Of a DNA stretch of 64,000 nucleotides, positions 47,838-59,911 are shown piece by piece. The notes under the pieces were generated by a model that did not search any database, was not told the DNA's origin, and saw only the letters and a program-made list of their open reading frames with translations. Each line of letters starts with the position of its first letter. Positions within the stretch are counted from its first letter, which is position 1. Location: contig JABRWF010000005.1 of NCBI GenBank assembly GCA_018343915.1, positions 1,709,001 through 1,773,000 of the forward strand, written 5' to 3'. The stretch comes from Agroathelia rolfsii (taxonomy: Eukaryota > Basidiomycota > Agaricomycetes > Amylocorticiales > Amylocorticiaceae). A program made the position numbers and the translations under genes.

Positions 47838-50499
47838 CTTGTCGGATAGGGGGGTGGTAGATAGTAGTGTTTTGCTATGTGGGGGGACTATTGGAGGAGG
47901 CGATAGTAAACTCATGCCAGTTCCAGCTGCTTTTTAAGCTCACGCTCGCGGGCCCGGTGAGAACACATTGCGAGAGGGGTGTCTCTGAAAAAACCTGGAA
48001 GACGTATAGGGATTACCCGAGTGAATAGTGCAAGAAGGCCATGGACCTCGGCTACAGTGGACCAACTCCTGCGCCAACGAATGCTTCCTCCCACGCTGGA
48101 TAGCAATGTCACAGCATGGTAAAGTCAGTCTTGCATCATCGTCCATCAACGTCACCGCCTCGAGGCAACAATGTTTGCCCCGATTGCAGTCGGCAGAATT
48201 CATGCAAGACAACTTGGGAATGAGTCATCCCTGATTTCTATCGTTCATGGGACATTTCATATAGTGGCAGCAGTGTGTTGCTTCCGATAGCAATGTGGCG
48301 CCCTTTTGTGGCAGAACTCAGACCGCATGAATGCGGTGACACATATGATTACCGGATGATCAAATACGGTCATGATAGTAATCCCAAGACTCTGACTACT
48401 CCGAGTACGCAAATCAATTTTTTATTTATGATCGTGGGCTTTTGCAACGTATCATATATCATTGATTACGTTTTTTTTAACCCCACCTTGATGCAATACA
48501 TTTGTAGGCTATGTTATAATATTAGAATCAGTCTCAGTCCGAGTTCGAGTCATAGGTGCTGTGCTTGCACTGGAGTTGACGGAAAGCTTCTTGCGAGCTT
48601 CTCGGACTTGCAAAAATAACGATAGATATAACAGATTTGATATAGCCACAAGTTGCTTGACTTGGAAAACTCTAAGTTATGTTTGCCTTACGTGACATCT
48701 ACTGCTAGTAGTACTTCAGCCAAGCTGAAGAAGTACTCGCGACTACTCGTGATCGTGGCACATATGATCTACGCTTGGCAAAGCCAGGGAATCCACTGAC
48801 GTGTTTCTCCATTTGGGCCAGTTTTCACGATCTGGAGGCGGTGTCGGTTAGCCGCTGCTATTCATATTGATGCATTGTGAGTATGTAGCCGCAGCAAAAA
48901 AAGACGTGGACTATGGGCATGGACCTCGAGTTGTGCGGAATCAAATTTCTTAAAAGTTTGATCTACGCAGCCCTACTTTAGCTATGGTCGGTAAGATAGC
49001 TCAACCGTTGTCGACAGAAGGGGTAACAATGTGCATGAAAACAGAAGCTAATCACCTTTTCTAGTTCCTGAAACACTGGCACAGGCAGGCAGGCGAATGT
49101 CTTAGCTTGTTGGAGTTCCTGAACACCATATAGACGTTGCATGCGGCAGCGAAACGATAAGTACCGTCACGATGCTTCTGGCCCTGCGTGAAGCACTGTA
49201 ACTCCACTTTCGACTGCTTAGGCGGTCCGTCTCAGCTCACCAGGCCCGGAAGCGACGGAACGCGGCGTTTCTCCCGACGTACGACAATGCCCTACGTGGA
49301 CAAGAAAGGATGTGGGACTGGAAGCTGGATACGATCTGTTCCGACGAAAACAAAGAAGCACTTTGTGTATTCATTATTTAGAAGCTCGTGATGTGATGGC
49401 ATGAATAAATAATAACTGGTTGATAACTTCCACAGATATGGCACTACAAGGTTTCCCTTAGGCACCTGATGCTTATATTGTACAGATGAATGTCGAGCAT
49501 TACTGTCCTCATTTTTATTGTAATTGACGAATAGCCTCCAAAATTGTAGTGCGGACCCGGTATGTTCCATCGAAAAAAAATACTGCTCACGTCGGGATGG
49601 CGTAGTATGCGCATCATGATAGATCCGATCATCGAGCACGCCCGCCTATGATGAATGATGAACTAGTATGATGCGCTGGAAGATTCTAGTCGTAGAAAAT
49701 GATTAAATAGAGATGGCGTATGTCGGGTGAGATAGGAGCTATTTTTTTCGAATATATATTTTGGTTGTGCTGGGACGCTGCTGCGTGCTGTGTGATGATG
49801 ATTAAAACGGAACCCAAACGCAACTTGTAATTAATTGTCAACAGCGGTCAAAGCCAATCTAACCATCAATGCTACTCTGGCAAAACCAAAACAGCCTAGC
49901 CATGCTCAGGTCCCTGACTCTGAGTCCAAGCGGAGATAAACTATGTGCAGTAGCATGAGAATAGGACTCTCTGTAGAGCTAGGATAAACTGTTTGATTCC
50001 AATCAAGAGCGTAACAGATGGTTTAGTGATGTTCGTGATGAACACGACATCCGCGTCACTGGGCCGGGCTTGCTGGTGAAGCCGGTGATACTTTTGTTCT
50101 CTAAGTGTTTTTTTTTTCTGACATCACGTCACGGCTATGTCACATTGTCGCACGGTCACCAATTTTAGGACCGCCGCGGCATAGTGTAACATTGCTAACT
50201 CGAGTATTCGGCCGGGGCTGTATCATCACCATAAGACCTGTGCACTATTATTTATGTCTTCGGGAACAGGTCGTCACCGCACAGGACGTTAAAGCCATCT
50301 CCTTGCTTCTCGGAACTATCGCTTCTCCTTACCACCAAGTAGACAGACAGTGTTTCGTTGCACATTCAAGTTCTCCAAGCCTCATCCACCGTTTACTGCT
50401 AGTAGTACCCACGCAGCGCTGTTAGTAATGACTTGCTCGCAAACGCTAGCTCGACTTACTTAAAGCTTATTGATTATATTGAATGTTTACAGACTCGAG
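47838..50499. other. Intergenic in the accessory region
   Basis: This is 2.7 kb between divergent genes, AT-rich in places (48460-48520, 49740-49760). I saw no further core motif, UstYa motif or other gene. Confidence 0.5.
47931..47937 (-). promoter_or_regulatory. TATA-like element of the nine-core precursor gene
   Basis: TTAAAAA on the minus strand about 95 bp upstream of the ATG at 47837, matching the spacing of the TATA boxes of two paralogues. Confidence 0.4.
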
Positions 50500-50802
50500 A
50501 TGCCTCAATACACACCCATTAGCCAGGACGAGGCCGAGACTGAAGCCCTCTTCAAAGAACTGGAGCATGACGGCTCACCAGCCAACGAAACTATCACCAC
50601 TTCTAAGCGCCCATGGCTTGAGCTGCGTGTCTCTCGCTTCACCATCTTCACAGTTTTGGCACTCCTATTTTTCATCAACGCTGCAGCCATTACAATCAAC
50701 TCCCGCAATACTCAGGAGCTCTATCGTATATTGCAATCTCGCACAGAACTATGGACAGATACAAGAGATTTGCCAAGGAAAAATCAAGGAGATATTTATT
50801 GA
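50500..50802 (+). CDS. Small single-pass membrane protein, probable truncated UstYa-like
   Basis: This is a 100-residue frame from the ATG at 50500. It has an acidic cytosolic N-terminus (MPQYTPISQDEAETEALFKE), a basic-aromatic stretch (KRPWLELRVSRF), one membrane span (TIFTVLALLFFINAAAITI) and a 35-residue tail ending NQGDIY. An acidic leader, a basic border and a single span near the start are what the N-terminus of UstYa/DUF3328 proteins looks like. The lumenal catalytic part with HxxHC motifs is absent, both in the frame and in the 1.2 kb that follow. It is either a truncated relic or a small independent membrane protein. A donor-like GTATAT inside the tail leaves an alternative spliced end possible, but I could not find the rest. 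Confidence 0.5.
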   Translation: MPQYTPISQDEAETEALFKELEHDGSPANETITTSKRPWLELRVSRFTIFTVLALLFFINAAAITINSRNTQELYRILQSRTELWTDTRDLPRKNQGDIY

Positions 50803-52025
50803 TATAAGGCGCTCCTCCTCAAGAGTCACTACGGTCTGTGATATCAACTTGTGATTGATGCCGAAAATTGATTTATTCTTCTTCGCAGTACATGTATATT
50901 TATAATTGGACAGTTTCGAAACGCCCGTATCCATTTCTTCTATTCATTAGTTATGTATTATCATGATGCTAAAGCGATACTACATGATCTGAACCTGGCG
51001 CGGTCACTATCAAGAGACAAGGATCCTGAATATGATGTCATCTTTTGATCTTGTTTTGGATTTCTTGCTGGCATCATTACACTAATTTTCGATCTTTCGA
51101 TAAATGTGATGAATTCGGCTGTTTTTTTTTTTAAATCTTCACAAGTATTCTGCCGAATTGCGACGGTGTTGAAAATGGCTGCCAGGATGTTCATTCCTCT
51201 CCTCGGACCCGATATGCGAAAGCAAACTGTAGAATAGACCAGTATCTTGGCTTGCTTGGGTTGATCAGATGTATCTGCTGGGTCGAATCCAACTTGGCTC
51301 TATCTAGCTATTTAGGTCTACACATGTTTCAGCATTCGATGCCTTGACCTGTCTGCATTTTCTGACACCCACACCGACTCCTAGTTTGATTGTCAATCAC
51401 TTACGATGGATCCGATTGCACCGCAAAATGACATGCTGATTCCTTACACCAGCAAATATTATTGTTCTTTTCATGCTGTTCCAGAGAGAGATGGTGACTC
51501 CACTCCGAATCACACGGTGGCTGTAAATGCTGGATTTACGGCTGCGCGAGGCTGTACTACTACTTGATACTGGGCATCATAACAAGTGTGACTCAAGCCA
51601 CAATCCCCGTTAAAAATATTATATCATTTAATGCCATCAAGGTAGTGATCCATACCCACCAGATGTCAACATGCATTGCATTTCATCATTTCCAACTGTA
51701 CTCTCGCAAATACCCATAACGGAATGAGGGAAACGACTCCGTCGATCACCGCCGTTTTGTGTCACATCTTTCACCATTTCACGGCGTTTGACACAGGTCC
51801 CAGGCCCTGGAACTGGCAGCCGTCGCTCTGTCCAACCAATGTTGCAGTGCCTGCGGCGGACAGGTTTTCCGATGTCCCTGGATCATCCACATATCTCTCT
51901 TGTGCTGTTAGAGGTATAAAGGTTTGGACGTTTGGCATTTGTAGCAATCCCTATCCACTACTCATATACAACACCAGCTCTTGTTTTACGACTTAGAACA
52001 TCTACTATCTAAATAATTTATCAAC
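50803..52025. other. Intergenic in the accessory region
   Basis: This is 1.2 kb downstream of the truncated membrane gene, ending in the promoter of the two-core gene. I saw no HxxHC-coding remnant and no other gene. Confidence 0.5.
51915..51921 (+). promoter_or_regulatory. TATA box of the two-core precursor gene
   Basis: TATAAAG about 105 bp upstream of the ATG at 52026, the same heptamer and nearly the same spacing as in the three-core paralogue. Confidence 0.6.
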
Positions 52026-52463
52026 ATGCTCTTTTCACTTCCCAAACTCTCAATCTTAGGCTTCGTGGCATTCATTTCTATTGCTACCTCTAATGCTCTC
52101 CCTGGTGAGCCTTTCCCATTTGTCATCCAATTCTCATTGGAGCAAACTAATTTCTAAATCGTTTTCATGATATCGTTAGTTGACCTAAGCACCTCTTCAT
52201 CTGCAACAGTCCAAAGCGGACAACTATGGAAAGATCATGTTCACATGTTCATTCCTGGACCACAGACAAACGACAAGATTACACCTACGCCTTCCAGGCA
52301 GCATGAAGACTTGGTCGCTCGTCAGTCGGCGACAACGTCGTTATCATCAATTTCATCAACCGCTAGCACCACTACTGATAGTGGCCTTGTCGGGCTGCTT
52401 TGGCGCGACGCTGTTCATGCCGTCATTGATCATTCACCATTGCCTACTGCTGGAAATGCTTAA
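52026..52463 (+). CDS. Secreted peptide precursor with two LW-x3-VH cores
   Basis: Two exons (52026-52104, 52180-52463) give 120 residues. Exon 1 is a signal peptide (MLFSLPKLSILGFVAFISIA, then TSNALP) and ends in phase 1. The mature chain has core 1, GQLWKDHVHMFI, close to its N-terminus. A Ser/Thr-rich spacer follows, and then core 2, GLLWRDAVHAVI, near the C-terminus. Between them are SRQ and ARQ sites that could serve as processing points. It has no cysteine and no CaaX end. It is most similar in core sequence to the three-core gene (WKDAVH) and lies two genes upstream of the UstYa-family gene on the same strand. It is inferred to be a substrate of the same pathway. Confidence 0.82.
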
Positions 52464-54330
52464 GCATACTGCGCAGCATGGTTTCCATCACGATAAATGT
52501 TCTCGGAACCCTTATTGAATCTCCCTAAGGGAATTCTCTTATTTTTAATAGCCTTTCCTACGTTTAAATTATTTGTTTATTTATCAACTTCATCATATCT
52601 ATTGGTCTATTTGCAGGCTATAGGACTTTTAAGCCCCTAATATTCGTATATTCGTTCTTTCTCCAAGCTTACTTACCCACTTGTACTACTATTGCTACTC
52701 ATCATCATGTATTTACTGTTGATTAGGCGGAGGTAGAGTTTGTTTACATACTTTGTACTCGTTTATAATTCAATATTAATTTTGCTCATGCGCATACGTT
52801 TACACTTTGATGCGTCTGCGTTCGATCAAAACCATCAAGCGCAACCTAGATGCTTGATCACTTCGTTTTGTTCGCATCAGAAGACGGCAGCAATTCATAT
52901 ATGCAATATAGCGGGGCAAGTTTTTGCCGCGAAATTAAGTGCACATGCGTAGCAATCCAGCTAACAACCTGAAGGGAAAGACGTTTCCCGTAAACTTAAT
53001 GTTTTTCCCTTGAATCATTCCTCACCGCTGGAAATTGGATTATCGGAAATCACGGTACTATCAGTGTTAAGCGAGTTATTCATCAAAGCCAGGACGGATG
53101 CCACCAAGTACTCATGCAAACGTCGTTGGAAAGGCGATCCGATGCTATCATGGTAATGTGACCCGCCATGGCAAGGGACACCTCACCACCGGGGGTGGAC
53201 GGCACACCCGGATGAATTTCAGCTTTCATTGATATAATTGATGATAGATGGCGTATTGATGACCAGGTACTATAACAATACTGGAGGATGTCAGGCACCC
53301 TGAATATGTGCTGTCAAAGGTTTGAAGATCTAATTAAGAAGATTATTTGGTGTCTACGTATGTATTAGTACCTGAGCCTGAGTATGAACAGCGTTTGAGC
53401 ACTCCGCGGAAAAATAAGGGTGTTTTATCAGATCTCAGGATTATTCTCTTGAGCTCGGTATAGCTTGAAATTTCGAGCTCAGAGACAGTAATGTTGTTTC
53501 TTTCTAATCAGGGTCAGGAGAAAAGCAGGCGTGCTTAAGATGATTCAAACATATCATTGTTGTCGAATCGGGATACCTTTGTACTCAAAAAAAGGGACAT
53601 GTGGCACTCCAGTTATAGCTTTCAGTCCACACAAGTAAGCCTCAAAAGAATTATGTGCCGATAGTGAGCCAGGAGAAATGGTCATCCGTAACAGAAAGAG
53701 CGAATACTTTCTGTGGTCAGCACTGGATGGCGGTGTGACACTGATAGGAGGAAAATTCGGCGCAATAAAGCGAACATACTTCATCATGCTCCATGATTGG
53801 TGTGTTGTAATCATCTCTGGTGTGTACGGACACGGGTTTGAATCAGAGCGACAGGCAGACAGATGGCCATCCCCTTAACTTTAGGACGAACTGAAATGAT
53901 GGCTTGTCATATCGATGAAACACGATGCGATATATGTTTTGATGAACGACGGAAAAGCTTGCGGAAAAGTACTCCTAACCCCGAGTCTGTTTGAACATGA
54001 GTGTCTGTTCACGCAAGGCGAATATCCTGTGCAAAGATGTGCAGCCCCAGCAGATGCTGAGAGCGTTGCGAAAACAAGCGAGTAGAAATGCAGGCGCTGG
54101 CCGAAGGAAACCGAGGTCCATAGACCAAGTGTCCATCACGTGTCAATGCGGCACCGCACTGTCGGTTGATGATCAGATACCAGATACAGAACATTATAAG
54201 GGCCGCAACAATTCCTGTGTCCGTAGGCTTCTAGCGCAAGACACTGTCTCCCGACTCACACACGGAGCTACTGACTGCTGCTGAGCATATACCACTCGTG
54301 TAGACATTTTTGGGCTTACCTTTTGCACTC
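52464..54330. other. Intergenic in the accessory region
   Basis: This is 1.9 kb between two co-directional genes. A minus-strand frame at 53554-53814 has no recognisable features. I saw no core motif. Confidence 0.5.
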
Positions 54331-55115
54331 ATGCCTGCCCTGCGATCTCCCTCAATGCTACCCTACAGCGGAAATTCTCAACAAGACAAGGCTGCTGATA
54401 CCAATGCTCGTCTGATAACCCTTACAACCACTCACATACTCGTCTTATTGTCACTAGTCATTTTCACTTCATTCAATGTCGGGTCAACTGTCAGAAATGC
54501 GAGCCTTCTTACTCAGCTTAGACCCCTGCCGGAGAAGCAGTACAGTATGCGAATCCCCTTGTTTTCACTGCGCTAGTATTCAACAATTTGATTGTCTTTT
54601 AATGTTTAGGTTACATTGGCAAAGACTATCCTGCGCAACTGCCACTTTATCTACCAGAGGTCGGTGTAGAGCTCAAAGATGGTGCACCAGACTTTGCCAT
54701 TATGGCAGATGACGAATGGGGCACGTTGTTCCCCGAGCGCGGCTCTGGCTTCACCATGTTGGGACCCACGAATAAATCATTCATACCCACCATGTACCAT
54801 CAACTACACTGTCTGGACGTGATGCGTGTTGAATGGGCTCGCGCAACAATCGTAAAAAAATCAAAACAGGCGGATGGTGATGACGCAGATCCAAAGGCAC
54901 CAGGTGGCGAGAACGCACAGCACCATTTCGTTCACTGCCTTCGCTATCTCAAACAGGGTATCATGTGTAATGCTGATACGACACTCGAAGAAGCCGTCGA
55001 GCGTGTCAACCCAGATGGTACAATCACTCATGGCTCCAATGGTGTCGACATGGTCCACCGATGCCGCGATTGGGGCGTCCTTAGATCGTGGCTTGATGTT
55101 CACGGGGAACTCTAA
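54331..55115 (+). CDS. UstYa/DUF3328-family membrane oxidase-like protein
   Basis: Two exons (54331-54544, 54610-55115) encode 239 residues. After a short cytosolic leader comes one membrane span (ITLTTTHILVLLSLVIFTSF). The lumenal part begins with DYPAQLPLYLPEVGVEL and ADDEWGTLFPERG. It then has the two diagnostic HxxHC motifs: H135-QL-H138-C139 in MYHQLHCLD, and H177-FV-H180-C181 in HHFVHCLRYLKQGIMCNADT, followed by LEEA. The C-terminus has the HRCRDW motif usual in the family. In ustiloxin, phomopsin, asperipin and cyclochlorotine pathways these proteins carry out oxidative cyclisation or hydroxylation of peptides in the secretory pathway. The gene is intact. Its neighbours are secreted repeat precursors on both sides, which suggests that they are its substrates; this is inference. 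Confidence 0.9.
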
Positions 55116-57183
55116 AGAACGAAACGCGGCGATTCCCACCAACGCCGGGTGGGCGAAGGCTGTCGCGGGCTGCAGGATAGAGTTTGGAGGATTTTAATTT
55201 CTTGGCGTTAACTTATTTCTTGATTCGTGTACAGTATACCATGTAAACATGCAGACTCTTCAGCTTGCCCCGCCGTTCTGTTGTTACTCCGACGTATGAC
55301 AAATTTGAAAACAATTGAAAAATCATTGAATACAGTGTCAGTTGGAGCAGCCTTCATTTAGGGTATCAGTCTTGAAACCTGTTGATTCATGTGGACACGA
55401 GAAAAGAAATACATCTACCCATCCATGACTCCAAAACGAGGGTAGTCGCATGATTCAAAAACACATGATTCCATTCTCATACCGCTTAAATACACTCTAC
55501 TAGAAAGATTTATGACAAATGCGATGATATAGCGAGCAATAGACGGAGATAGTATATAAAGTATTTCAATGAATCATTGCCGTTATCGAAAAGCTGTTGA
55601 CTTGAATTGTGAATGGAAGTATGTATTGGCATGTATATCACCAAAGTGGTTCCCGATCACGATCACGGATTGTCGTCGACGTCATAAGTCCTTGATAAAT
55701 CGTCACAAGCTCAATCGTATATTTCAAGTTGGAGCAGGCTACCAGTGAGAGCAGAGGAAGGTTGAACAGCGAGAGCGGGTCAACTTATGCCTGAACCACA
55801 ACAGGTAGTGTATTCGGCGATTATCTAAAGGCACTATGAATCATGTAAGGCGAACGACATCGATTAGAGTGTGAATTTCGAGTATGATAGGTGTTGTAGA
55901 CAGGGTGAGGGGTGAGAAGTGAGAAGGGCTGGGGTGGTGGCAACCGCCTGCTGAGCCTGTTGGCCCCTTAGCCGCATAATCTAGCTTGAAAGACACCGTT
56001 TAACACCGGGCCTGTGTTTCTTTTGTCGGAGGACGTCAAGGATCATCCTCGCACTTAAAAATATTCAAACCCGTGTACGTTTACTTGTTTGTTGGCGACT
56101 TGTTCGTTTTGGATCGCAACTAATTTATACACAGGTTAGGCTCGAAGGAAGGTTAACGACTCTGGAGGAGTATTTCAAGGCGGAAGATTGGTCATCTGTC
56201 ATTTATTAGTGAAAGAAAATACTATGCATGATACAGACTCAAAAGTAGTCTTCCCAGTCGATTGAGTGATTTATTTTTCAAGTACCGGCGAGCATTTTCG
56301 TTTATGAGCCGACCATTTGCATGCCATTGATGCATGACAGAGTCGCTAGCGGCTTACATGTGCAGGAAAGAGCATCTTACAGGGTGGTAGATGAGGCACA
56401 GGCGCCGTCATAAGTTACATCCGAGTGACGGTGCATTAGCACTTATATGTGTTGCCTATTGTTTAGTGGATAACATGGCTTAACATTCCTTGCTGAGTAT
56501 GCAAACTGCAGTGTACGTGTAATTCCAAACGTATATGGGCACGCCATATATACCATAGCCGTCGAGATGAGGTTGCAGGCCAAGCCAAGATCGATGACAC
56601 ATAACATCAGAGAGTGTTTGATTCGTTGTTGTACATGGTCGTACGCAGTCAAACGGATAAGTACTTGCAAGCAACATGTGACTGCTGTGAAGGAAGGTAT
56701 GGTCCATAGGTCATGTGACCTTTTCCCCATTGACCCGTTCCATCCAACTCCGATGCTTCGGATTTACCTCACCACCTCATAGTCCTAATTCAGATGAATT
56801 ATCGATACAACTTTGCCAGGCCACTACAGCGTCTAGTAACATCGTTCACTGTTTCCTCTAGGTTTTAATCCAAATCTAGGTTCAAATCTAGTACATGGCA
56901 ATTGGTCTTGAGGGATGATATATTGGCATCGCGGTTACCGTTCATAATAAGAGAAATTAAGCGTACAGTGAATCCTATCGCGGCTTGGAGACAAGTGAAG
57001 CACTAATCCCGATTTCGGCCTAGTTAATAATCAAGGTTTGCTCTTACTACATGTGCATATATTATCATACTTTTTACGCTACCACGCTTACTACAAACGT
57101 CATATCATCGCCATATAAATATAAGACTATTACTATGGGGTAAGGGCCACAACTTTATATTGACCGACTGAGTATCACATCGT
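55116..57183. other. Intergenic containing an NmrA relic
   Basis: This is 2.1 kb between the UstYa-family gene and the NmrA-like gene. Apart from the relic exon at 56135-56209 I see no coding sequence. A TATA-like TTATATTG lies just before the NmrA ATG. Confidence 0.5.
56135..56209 (+). pseudogene. Relic of the last exon of a second NmrA-like gene
   Basis: After an intact acceptor (TTATACACAG), 25 codons read VRLEGRLTTLEEYFKAEDW then SSVIY and a stop. This is clearly related to the last exon of the NmrA-like gene at 58448-58525 (VGLKGKMTTLEEYIKSEDW then SSVINW). None of the earlier exons could be found upstream. It is the stub of a tandem duplicate whose body has been lost. Confidence 0.8.
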
Positions 57184-58525
57184 ATGAGCGAAAAAATTTC
57201 AAAAGTCTTTGTTGTTCTTGGAGCGACTGGTGTGCAAGTGAGCGCCAGCAATACGAATTCATCCCACGATGGCTCACTAACCTTTGTCCTATCTCCATCT
57301 AGGGCGGTTCTTTAGTTAAGGCACTCTTGAATGATACCAGCAGGAAATGGAAAATTCGTGCTGTTACTCGAGATCCTACAAAACCTGAAGCAAAAGATCT
57401 CGAAAGCAAAGGCATAGAAGTTGTCAAAGCTGATCTTGGCGATATTGAATCTTTGCGCAAAGTCTTTGTGGTAAGCAGCTATTGACCAGCTGAAGGCTTT
57501 TCCAAGGAGCCCTTCTTAGCATTCTAACATAAAACTCTTCCATTTTTTTTTGTACAGGGTGCAAACTTTGTGTTTGGAGTCACTGATTTCTGGAGTATCA
57601 TGCGTCATGAGACGGAGAGGGGTCAAGCCACAGTCTCCGCTTCCGACGAAACGAGCGCATACAACTTGCAAGTACTCCAACGCACCTTCGATCTCGAAGT
57701 CCAAGATGGCAAGAATCTCGTTGATGCTGTTGCATCCATCGCGAACACAACACTGGAGCGCTTTATCTGGTCCGACCTGCCCGCTGTCAAGAACAACAGC
57801 AACGGCAAGTACGTGCATTGCTACCATTTTGATTCCAAGGCCGCTGTCAAGATGTACATCCAATCTGCGCGCCCAGAGGTGGCCAAGAAGACGGTTTATC
57901 TGCAGCTGGCGTCCTATATGTCGAATTGGAAGTTTGCGCCGGTCTTTCGTCCTATCAAGGTATCTCTATTCAAAACGTTCCCAATTTAATGGGCAATGAT
58001 GAATATGAAATGTCTCGCCTGTGCAGTGCGAAGACGGCGTGTACGAGTTCCGATCCAACGCAGACCCCCACACAATCTTTCCCCGCGTCGAAGCGATTGG
58101 GGATACCGGAAAGTTAGTGCTCGCACTCCTAGATGCCCCTGCCGGAACAACGCTCTTGGGCGCCGGCACAGAAGATACACACGCGAACATGGCCGCACTC
58201 TGGGGCAAGATTTTGGGCGTGCCAGCGCGCTTCAAACAAGTGTCTTCGGAGGAATGTGCAGCCGCCATTCCGTACGGTGCAGGTCTGGACGTCGCACAGG
58301 GGATAGCGTATACATCTGAGTTTGGATGGGACGGTGGGAAGTTGGGTAGTGTTCTCGGGCCAGAGGACGTAAGTCTGTTTGTCGATTTGGCCACTTTGGG
58401 TTCTCTGGACGGTTGTAAGCTTGGCTAACGCGTTTGTCCGATGTCAGGTTGGGCTCAAAGGAAAGATGACGACTCTGGAAGAGTATATCAAGTCGGAAGA
58501 CTGGTCATCCGTAATTAATTGGTGA
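57184..58525 (+). CDS. NmrA-like NAD(P)-binding protein
   Basis: Five exons (57184-57237, 57303-57470, 57558-57959, 58027-58368, 58448-58525) give 347 residues, the normal length. It is an atypical short-chain dehydrogenase-type Rossmann protein. The glycine motif GATGVQGGS (12-20) is formed across the first intron, followed by AVTRDPTKPEAKDL and a VVKADLGDIESL strand, as in NmrA/HSCARG. FVFGVTDFWS and RFIWSDLP are further family landmarks. The classical YxxxK pair is not evident, so it may be a redox sensor or a reductase with a different mechanism. Such proteins occur both as nitrogen regulators and as tailoring reductases or isomerases in fungal gene clusters. Its position beside the UstYa gene makes the second role possible. 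Confidence 0.9.
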
Positions 58526-59911
58526 AATAGGAAATTCAAAGCATGACCCGGAATATTATAGAGGAGCCTTTGATCGGCTTGATTCGCAAATGGGATCAGA
58601 TTGTAGGTCAAGTGTATCCCCAGTAATTATATGTGGTCCGACGAGTCTAGCTACCGGTCCAGGAGGACTCTTGCTTTGCGACCGCGACTCAATCGGCACT
58701 CGCCGTACCTACCGGTCGATGGTCGATGATCCATAGAGTTAACCTCAAAGATTCATGGCATGGATTCTATATTCATGTTTGTATTCTGGCCCGAGTGACG
58801 TGCGGTACTTCAAATTGTGCGTTGCCCAGCACGATCATCTGTATACACGCGGTAAGAAAAGAAAGAACAAGAACGAAGCTGTTGGCAAGCTCAACATGGA
58901 GTTCGGAATCTAATGTATTCCGTGATATACCATGCGTCTGGATATAGCTCGAACCTTGAAGCAAAATTCAAGTTGCCAGTAGGGCCGACAGATCGTCGGA
59001 CCGATATAAGTCGGACGTCCAGCAGATACCGGTCCGTCTCTCCGTAGTAGTAAGCTCTCTCCCCCGAATTTTGATTCCGACTCCGAATGTGAGTCGGTAT
59101 CATGGATCCCTTCAAAACAAAGTACGTATTTGCTATTATTGACAAGACCTATACGAGCAACCTCGCCAAGCCATGGTACTACCATTCAATACCCTCCAAA
59201 ATTCCTTATGCCCTAGTACAAAACTTGAAAGTCTAGGGGTAATACTATATAAGTGGGCTTTGGACAACGTATGAGGTAATACTATGCAGTAGTTTACAAA
59301 AGCGACACCAAGGCAGAAACAAAATAGAGACAGATGTACCAAGTGTGAACCAACGATGACGACAACAAAAAGAGAATATATAGACAAAACGGTGGAAGGA
59401 AGGCAGGTAGGAACAGAGACGGAGAGGATCGCGAAAGATGAAAAAAAAACAAACTGCTAGATCGTTGGGTGCTCATAGCACAGATAACGAGGACAATGGC
59501 GCGCAAGGGTGGAGAAGGGGGCAGGGTATTTTGTGTTTGTATGTATTTCGTAACGATCAAGAGGAAAGGGAGGGAAGAGAGAGAAAAACATTGCGTTTGT
59601 ATATGCTGATTATTATGATTACGAACGGCGGGATCATGTCTGAGTAAAGCAGGGTCATGCAAGTAGACAAAAACAAGGGCAAAAAGAAGAAAAAGAGCGA
59701 CGAGGGGAATCAAAAAGACCAAAAAACAACAAAAAATCACGAGTGCATGACAAAACATTGTCCCTTTTCCGTTCCCTTTTCTTTCTTTTCTCCTGGTGAT
59801 GAACAGTGATTATGTGAGGTGTGAGAGATGTTCATTTCATTCGGTTTTTCTTCTTCAGCCAAGGCCAGAGCAACCAAAAGAGCGGCCTCGAGGCTAATCG
59901 AGCATGCCCAC
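58526..59911. other. Intergenic, convergent 3' ends
   Basis: This is 1.4 kb between the NmrA-like gene and the stop of the multi-TM gene. A-rich and purine-rich tracts lie at 59280-59780. I see no gene. Confidence 0.5.

Noticed and set aside
50761..50790. ELWTDTRDLP in the truncated membrane protein as another LW-x3-VH core
   Set aside because: It lacks the [VA]H pair and sits in a membrane-protein tail; the similarity is limited to LW plus an acidic residue.
52026..52463. Small secreted protein read as a hydrophobin or Cys-rich effector
   Set aside because: The mature part contains no cysteine, as in the other three family members.
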